This document shows positions 58,167 to 64,000 of a stretch of 64,000 nt of DNA, one piece after another. Source of the DNA: Pelagibacteraceae bacterium AG-464-P07. Its GTDB lineage: Bacteria; Pseudomonadota; Alphaproteobacteria; Pelagibacterales; Pelagibacteraceae. Within the stretch, counting starts at the first letter, position 1; the number at the start of each line of letters is the position of its first letter. The translations under genes and the position numbers were made by a program. The notes beneath the pieces were generated by a model. It did no database searches. It worked only from the letters and a program-made list of their open reading frames with translations, and was not told the origin of the DNA. Where the stretch lies: contig QCSA01000002.1 in NCBI GenBank assembly GCA_003211695.1, positions 62,001 to 126,000 of the forward strand, given 5' to 3'.

Positions 58167-58910
58167 TTATTTTTTATCTAAGATTTTTTTTAATTCTCGT
58201 AATGGTGGAGTTGCTTCTAACATACCTTTTTCTAGTAAATCCCAGTAAATTCCAGAAGGTCGACTTTTATTCCTGTTTGTGGATAACTTTTGTTTATTGG
58301 TAATTATCCAATCAACTATTATATCAGTTTCGCTTGGTTCAAGTTCAAAATTAACTACTTGTACTTCATGGACCACTGCAACGATGGGTGTATTCTCATC
58401 AACAATTTTTAAATCAGCAAACATTCCCCATTCAAGATCAAAAAAACCATGTCCCTTTCCGAATCTAACTCCATTCTTTGATACCGCAGAAGCACCAGTT
58501 AACATTAAATCTATTTTTCCTAAATTTTTAATTTCCTTTAGGGAGATACTTTTACCAAAATGCTCTAAACCATCCAAGGTACTTGCAAAAACTTCATTTC
58601 CTTTATTTACCATATTTTTTGTGATTAAAATTAATCCCCTATAGATTCCATATGTTGAAACAATTATATCTTTTTCATCTTTAATTGCTTGTTCCCTTAT
58701 TGTTGTTAGGCAATTATCAGGGGTAATGAATAATAACTTTGACTCCTTGTATTCTTCACTTTTAATAATTTGATCATGAGCTTTTATACTATCTTTAAAA
58801 TCAGGAATATATTCTTCAAAATTCAAATGAAACCTTGAGTCTGGTAAAGCAACATTTTTTAGCCTTTGCCACACTTTTAAACGTACTTGCTGTTTGTCTT
58901 TTTTATCCAT
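58167..58910 (-). CDS. 5-formyltetrahydrofolate cyclo-ligase-like paralog (COG0212 family)
   Basis: VRLKVWQRL N-terminus; NGVRFGKGHGFFDLEWGM matches the 5-FCL G(K)GxGYYD-type motif. Confidence 0.78.
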   Translation of the reverse strand: MDKKDKQQVRLKVWQRLKNVALPDSRFHLNFEEYIPDFKDSIKAHDQIIKSEEYKESKLLFITPDNCLTTIREQAIKDEKDIIVSTYGIYRGLILITKNMVNKGNEVFASTLDGLEHFGKSISLKEIKNLGKIDLMLTGASAVSKNGVRFGKGHGFFDLEWGMFADLKIVDENTPIVAVVHEVQVVNFELEPSETDIIVDWIITNKQKLSTNRNKSRPSGIYWDLLEKGMLEATPPLRELKKILDKK

Positions 58911-58988
58911 AAATTTGTATATTATAAAAATATTAAATATAACTCTATAATATTTTTTGTTACTAATTATAACCGAAAGGAATTAAAC

Positions 58989-59609
58989 ATGAAAAATCTC
59001 ATTTATTTTTTAACACTTTTTTTATTTTTTTCTCCAGTTATTGCTAAAGAATTTCGAATTGATTTTAATGAAGAAGGAATGAAGCTCTTCAAGAAAAAAG
59101 GCTTTGGTAAAAAAACTATTTATACCAATGCCAAAGATGATAATGGCTATTATGTAAAAGCTGTGTCGGAATCAGGCGCAACAGGAATTGGTATCGAAAT
59201 TGACAACAAAGAGCTTTTAAAAGAAATGCCTTTTTTAAATGTTACATTTAAAATTGAAAAAGATTTTACAAATATTGATCAAACGACTAAAGATGGTCAC
59301 GATTGGGCCGCAAGAGTGATGATTGGACATGGTAAAAAAATTGGTTCTAAATTACTGAGTTTGTCCCATTCATCATTTTTGGACGAAGGGTTTCTTCAAC
59401 AAAGTCCATGGACAAAAGGCAGTCGCGATTATGTTATCTCGAACGATAAGAGCGGCGAATGGCATACACGTAAAGTTAATGTAAAAGAATTGCTTGAAAA
59501 AACCCATAATATTTCTTTTACTAATTTTCTTGCTATATTTTCAGATTCTAACAACTCAAAACAAAAAATTGTTGCATATTACCGAGATATATATTTTAGC
59601 GATAACTAA
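58989..59609 (+). CDS. DUF3047-like secreted protein
   Basis: Signal peptide MKNLIYFLTLFLFFSPVIAKEF; DWAARVMI; YYRDIYFSD; ATG 58989 with upstream AAAGGA. Confidence 0.65.
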   Translation: MKNLIYFLTLFLFFSPVIAKEFRIDFNEEGMKLFKKKGFGKKTIYTNAKDDNGYYVKAVSESGATGIGIEIDNKELLKEMPFLNVTFKIEKDFTNIDQTTKDGHDWAARVMIGHGKKIGSKLLSLSHSSFLDEGFLQQSPWTKGSRDYVISNDKSGEWHTRKVNVKELLEKTHNISFTNFLAIFSDSNNSKQKIVAYYRDIYFSDN

Positions 59610-59611
59610 AG

Positions 59612-59632
59612 CGAGTCCAGCCGAGAGCACCA
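59612..59632 (+). repeat. degenerate copy of the 3' end of tRNA-Leu (att-like direct repeat of 54949-54969)
   Basis: CGAGTCCaGCCGAGaGCACCA vs CGAGTCCgGCCGAGgGCACCA, 19/21 identical, both differences G>A. Confidence 0.9.
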
Positions 59633-59639
59633 TTATGAT

Positions 59640-60416
59640 ATGAAAAATATAAAACTTCATTTTGTTTTTGATGCAAATGGTAAATTAAGTAAAAAAAGAT
59701 TAAAATTATTAAAAAAATTCAAAAATTACTCACCTCAAAAAGCAGATTTGATTACTGTCCTTGGTGGAGATGGATTTATGCTTCAAACATTAAAAAAATT
59801 AGGAAGGTTTAATAAACCGTTTTATGGAATGAATATGGGAACCTATGGCTTTTTAATGAACAAATTTAAAACCAAAAAATTTGCTCAAAATATTGCCAAA
59901 TCTAAACTAGTAACTATTTCTGCTTTACAAATGATTGCAAAAACTAAAAATAATATTATGAAAAAAGCTATAGCAATAAACGAAATTTCTATGCTCAGAC
60001 AGAGTAAACAAACTGCATCACTGCAAATAAAAAATGGAAAAAGACTAATTATGAAAAAACTAACCTCTGATGGAGTACTAGTATCCACTCCTGCTGGGAG
60101 CACGGGTTATAATCTTTCTGTTCATGGCCCCATCTTGTCGTTAAACTCAAAAAAATTAGCAATTACACCTATTAGTCCATTTCGACCAAGAAGATGGAAA
60201 GGAAGCGTAGTATCAGATAGGTCAGTCATAAAGATAAATAATTTGAATATTAACAAAAGACCAGTCAGTGTTGTGGCTGACAACGTTGAATTTAGAAATA
60301 TAAAAAAAGTAAAAATCTATATTAATCGTAAAATCAAATTTAACTTACTTTATGATCCGAAAAATAGCCTTAATAAGAAAATTAAAATAGAACAAGTAAG
60401 AAAAGAAATAAAGTAG
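59640..60416 (+). CDS. nadK: NAD kinase
   Basis: LITVLGGDGFMLQTLK; GMNMGTYGFLMN; DGVLVSTPAGSTGYNLSVHGPIL. Confidence 0.93.
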   Translation: MKNIKLHFVFDANGKLSKKRLKLLKKFKNYSPQKADLITVLGGDGFMLQTLKKLGRFNKPFYGMNMGTYGFLMNKFKTKKFAQNIAKSKLVTISALQMIAKTKNNIMKKAIAINEISMLRQSKQTASLQIKNGKRLIMKKLTSDGVLVSTPAGSTGYNLSVHGPILSLNSKKLAITPISPFRPRRWKGSVVSDRSVIKINNLNINKRPVSVVADNVEFRNIKKVKIYINRKIKFNLLYDPKNSLNKKIKIEQVRKEIK

Positions 60417-60427
60417 AAGTATAATCT

Positions 60428-62854
60428 ATGGAAAAAATAAAATCTCACGCAAAAATTGCAATAATAGGTGGTGGGATTTTAGGCGTTAGCTTATTATATC
60501 ATCTTACCAAAGAAGGCTGGAAAGACTTGGTATTAATTGAAAAAGGAGAACTTACTTCTGGTTCTACTTGGCATGCCGCAGGCCAATGTCCACACATGGT
60601 AGGAAGTTATAATTTGGCTAAAGTTCATTTACATTCTACGAATCTTTACAAAAGTCTAGAAAAAGAAACTGGTCAGGCCACTGGATGGCACGGATGCGGT
60701 AGTTTAAGATTGGCTTACAAACAAGAAGATCTTGATTGGTTTTTTTATGTAAAAGGAATTTTAGATAATGTGGGATCACCTGCGGAGATAATTTCTACTA
60801 ATGAAATTTCAAAAATACATCCTTTTATAAAATTAGATGGAATTATTGGAGGCTTCCATACACCAGAAGACGGGCATACAGATCCAACAAGTACGACAAA
60901 TGCAATGGCCAAAGGAGCTAGAAATGGTGGAGCAAAAATATATCGAAACAATCGTGTCATTGACATTAAAGCACGCCCATCGGGAGAATGGGAAATTATA
61001 ACTGAGAGTGGCAATATTGTTTGCGAACATGTTGTTAATGCTGCGGGTAGCTTTTGTTCAGAAGTTAGCCAAATGGTAGGAATAAAAAATATACCAAGTA
61101 TCAATATGATTCATCATTATCTGGTTACTGAAGAGCATCCTGAAATTAAAAAATTAACAAAAGAACTACCTGTTGTAAGAGACCCAATTTCTTCCTGTTA
61201 TCTCCGCCAAGAAGGAAAAGGTTTATTAATTGGAATTTACGAAAAAAACTCAAAATGCTGGGCTTTAGATGGAATGGATTGGAAGTTTGATATGGAATTA
61301 TTGGAACCAGAACTTGATAGACTTGAAGAACATTTAAATAAGGGGATGGATAGAATTCCTCAGTTTAAAGATGTAGGGATTAAAAAAATAATTTGTGGTC
61401 CAATTACCCATACCCCGGATGATAATTTTTTTGCTGGACCAGCTCCTGGATTAAAAAATTTCTGGATGTTCTGTGCTGCAAGTATAGGCATAGCCCAAGG
61501 TGGAGGTGCTGGGAAATATCTTGCCCAATGGATAACTTACGGTGATGCAGATATAAATATGCTGGAGTTTGAACCAAGAAGATACCTAAGCTGGATAAAT
61601 AAAGATTATGCTATTGAGAAATGTAAGGATCAATATAGAAGAATGTATGTAACCGCCTTACCAAATGAAAGTATTGAGGTTGGAAGACCGATAAAAAAAA
61701 CACCTATTTATAAAAAATTGAAAGATTTGGGAGCTATTTACCTAGATTCATATGGTTGGGAAAAACCCTGCTGGTTCGCAAAACCTGGAATGAGAGAAGA
61801 GTACAGTTTTAAACGGTCTAATGCTTTTACTTATGTTCAAAAGGAATGTGAAAATGTTCAAAATAATGTTGGTGTTTTAGATTTAAGTACTTTTGCAAAA
61901 TATGAAATTTCTGGAAAAAATAGCGAATCTTTTTTAGATCGTTTATGTGCAAACAGGATTCCAAAAAAAGAAGGAAGCATTATTCTTACCCATATGCTTA
62001 ATGAAAAAGGACGCATTCAAACGGAATTAACAATAACGCGTTTTCCAAATAACGTTTTTTATGTTCTTTCTTCTACGGCTTCTGAAATTAGAGATTTTGA
62101 TTGGTTTAATCTTCATCTTAAAAAAGGAGAGTATGTAAGTATTAAAAATGTTACCCAGGATTATGGAGTGCTTGTTCTAGTAGGACCAAATTCGAGAAAA
62201 GTATTGTCTCAATTAACTTCTCAAAATTTACATAATAATGATTTTCCTTGGCTTAAAGGTAAAGAAATTTTAATTAACAAAATTCCAGTGAGAGCACTTA
62301 GAGTAAATTATGTTGGCGAATTAGGTTGGGAACTCCATCATTCTATGGATCAAATGGAAACATTATATGATTCAATCTATGAAGTAGGCAAGAAGGAAAA
62401 TATAATTAATTTTGGAACTTATGCAGTAAATTCTTTAAGAATGGAAAAAGCATACAGGGGTTGGGGCAGTGAACTTACTGGTGAAATTAGTTTAGTTGAA
62501 GCTGGCATGAGTCGTTTTTTTAATTTGAAGAAAAAAAATAATTTTATTGGGGCCAAAGCCCTTCAAAATAAATCTCAATCCGGAGTTGATATTAAAATTG
62601 TTTACTTGGAAGTTGATGTGGACAATGCTGATGCGAGAGGTAATGAGCCTGTTTACCATAACAATAAAGTGGTGGGAGTGGTTACTTCAGGAGGGTATGG
62701 ATTCAGGACCAAAAAAAGTCTAGCATTCGCTTACGTAAAATCTGATTTAGCTACTGGTGTAAACTTAGAAATTGAAATTCAAGGTCAAAGAAGAAAAACA
62801 AAAATACTCGATAAAGTTGTCTATGATCCGGACAATCAAAAATTAAGGGCCTAA
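60428..62854 (+). CDS. FAD-dependent dimethylglycine/sarcosine dehydrogenase-like protein (DAO + GcvT domains)
   Basis: IAIIGGGILGVSLLYHLTKEGW; GSTWHAAGQ; C-terminal GcvT-like domain (GVLDLSTFAKYEI, YVGELGWELH). Confidence 0.9.
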   Translation: MEKIKSHAKIAIIGGGILGVSLLYHLTKEGWKDLVLIEKGELTSGSTWHAAGQCPHMVGSYNLAKVHLHSTNLYKSLEKETGQATGWHGCGSLRLAYKQEDLDWFFYVKGILDNVGSPAEIISTNEISKIHPFIKLDGIIGGFHTPEDGHTDPTSTTNAMAKGARNGGAKIYRNNRVIDIKARPSGEWEIITESGNIVCEHVVNAAGSFCSEVSQMVGIKNIPSINMIHHYLVTEEHPEIKKLTKELPVVRDPISSCYLRQEGKGLLIGIYEKNSKCWALDGMDWKFDMELLEPELDRLEEHLNKGMDRIPQFKDVGIKKIICGPITHTPDDNFFAGPAPGLKNFWMFCAASIGIAQGGGAGKYLAQWITYGDADINMLEFEPRRYLSWINKDYAIEKCKDQYRRMYVTALPNESIEVGRPIKKTPIYKKLKDLGAIYLDSYGWEKPCWFAKPGMREEYSFKRSNAFTYVQKECENVQNNVGVLDLSTFAKYEISGKNSESFLDRLCANRIPKKEGSIILTHMLNEKGRIQTELTITRFPNNVFYVLSSTASEIRDFDWFNLHLKKGEYVSIKNVTQDYGVLVLVGPNSRKVLSQLTSQNLHNNDFPWLKGKEILINKIPVRALRVNYVGELGWELHHSMDQMETLYDSIYEVGKKENIINFGTYAVNSLRMEKAYRGWGSELTGEISLVEAGMSRFFNLKKKNNFIGAKALQNKSQSGVDIKIVYLEVDVDNADARGNEPVYHNNKVVGVVTSGGYGFRTKKSLAFAYVKSDLATGVNLEIEIQGQRRKTKILDKVVYDPDNQKLRA

Positions 62855-62915
62855 ACGATTTTATCTAGACAACTAAAATGAAATAAAGCATATTCTGAAT
62901 TTCAAAGGGAGATTC

Positions 62916-64000
62916 ATGGCAACAAGAACAAATACGCCTCCAAAACCTCATCTGGGATTTGGCACAAGAATTAGAAAGTCTCCATATTTTGAATCTACTT
63001 TAAAATGGGGCTGCAAAGAATATACCACTTATAATCACATGTATTTTCCTGTTTATTATAATACTCCCGAAGAGGATTTTTGGAGTTTAGTTAATGATGT
63101 TACACTTTGGGATGTTGCTGTAGAACGACAAGTAGAAATTAAAGGACCGGATGCAGCAAAATTTACACAACTATTAACGCCGAGAAATTTATCAAACTGT
63201 CAAGTTGATCAGTGTAAATATGTTTTAAATACAAATTACCAAGGTGGAATTCTTAGTGATCCAATATTGTTAAAATTGGCAGAAGATCATTGGTGGTATT
63301 CGATTTCGGATAGCGATCTTTTGCTTTGGGCCATGGGTGTTGCTGGAAAAAACAAATATGATATTGAACTTAGGGAACCTGATGTATCTCCATTGCAAGT
63401 TCAGGGACCAAAATCAAGAGATTTGATGAATGGTTTATTTGGATCATGGATTAATGATCTTAAATACTACTGGTTTAAACAAACGGATTTAGATGGAATA
63501 CCAGTAGTTGTTTCAAGAACTGGTTGGAGTGGTGAGATTGGTTATGAAGTTTACCTTCGAGATGCAAAGCGTGGTACAGATTTATACGAAAAGATTATGG
63601 CAGCGGGCAAACAGTATAAAATTGCTCCTACTGGACCATCACAAATCAGGAGGGTAGAGGCTGGAATTTTTTCATATTTTCAAGATATGCGAGTGACAGA
63701 CAATCCTTTTGAAATAGGCATGGACAGATTAGTTGATCTTGAAATGGAGATAGATTTTGTTGGTAAAGAAGCACTTAAGAAAATTAAAAAAGAAGGAATT
63801 AAAAGAAAATTGGTGGGCATAGAAATTCTTGGAGATCCTATAAGCAAAGTTGTTCCACCACAGTATACACCCGGGTACTTTGTGCCTGATCATTGGCCTG
63901 TATTTGATGATAAAAAAGAAATTGGCTATGTTACATCAAAGTGTTATTCCCCAAGATTAAAGAAAAATATTGGATATGCTTTTATACCCATTGATTATGT
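62916..64000 (+). CDS. GcvT/DmdA-like aminomethyltransferase family protein, 3' truncated by window edge
   Basis: Frame open from ATG 62916 to window end; GTRIRKSPYFESTLKWGCKEYTTYNHMYFPVYY, WDVAVERQVEIKGPDA, LQVQGPKSRDLM, RTGWSGEIGYEVYL. Confidence 0.85.
   Translation, partial: MATRTNTPPKPHLGFGTRIRKSPYFESTLKWGCKEYTTYNHMYFPVYYNTPEEDFWSLVNDVTLWDVAVERQVEIKGPDAAKFTQLLTPRNLSNCQVDQCKYVLNTNYQGGILSDPILLKLAEDHWWYSISDSDLLLWAMGVAGKNKYDIELREPDVSPLQVQGPKSRDLMNGLFGSWINDLKYYWFKQTDLDGIPVVVSRTGWSGEIGYEVYLRDAKRGTDLYEKIMAAGKQYKIAPTGPSQIRRVEAGIFSYFQDMRVTDNPFEIGMDRLVDLEMEIDFVGKEALKKIKKEGIKRKLVGIEILGDPISKVVPPQYTPGYFVPDHWPVFDDKKEIGYVTSKCYSPRLKKNIGYAFIPIDY

Noticed and set aside
1-64000. CRISPR arrays, IS elements, prophage, toxin-antitoxin pairs
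   Set aside because: No regularly spaced repeats, transposase/integrase ORFs or phage structural genes recognised in the ORF track or gaps.

Overview
AT-rich, tightly packed bacterial chromosome segment. Short intergenic gaps, many 1-10 bp gene overlaps and the gene content suggest a SAR11/Pelagibacterales-like alphaproteobacterium (inference; no search was run). It is mostly core metabolism: a CO-dehydrogenase/xanthine-dehydrogenase-type molybdoenzyme maturation cluster, dTDP-sugar genes, apt-mtnP-mtnA MTA recycling, polyamine synthesis, a polar amino-acid ABC operon, nrdAB, prpCD, glmU(C)-glmS, aroG-cysS-cimA-trmJ-rpsD, grxD-bolA-purB-map-sfsA, an ECF transporter, nadK, and a DMGDH-like plus DmdA/GcvT-like pair. 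There are three tRNAs: Lys-CTT, Met/Ile2-CAT and Leu-TAA. No rRNA, CRISPR, IS element or intact phage was seen. Main observations: (1) a 4.66 kb segment bracketed by the 3' end of tRNA-Leu and a degenerate copy of it that extends into the start of nadK, which looks like the scar of an integrated element; (2) inside it, a single-polypeptide EcfT-EcfA-EcfA fusion whose ATPase halves carry complementary motif defects, next to an S-component-like gene and a 5-FCL paralog; (3) a neighbourhood linking a SAMDC-spermidine synthase fusion, MTA phosphorylase, MTR-1-P isomerase, an SMR transporter and a class II aldolase-SDR fusion, suggestive of a DHAP-shunt-like route; (4) a truncated restriction-helicase-like remnant beside tRNA-Leu; (5) a stand-alone GlmU acetyltransferase domain; (6) a putative NrdR box pair 31 bp apart upstream of an nrdA that appears to lack an ATP-cone.
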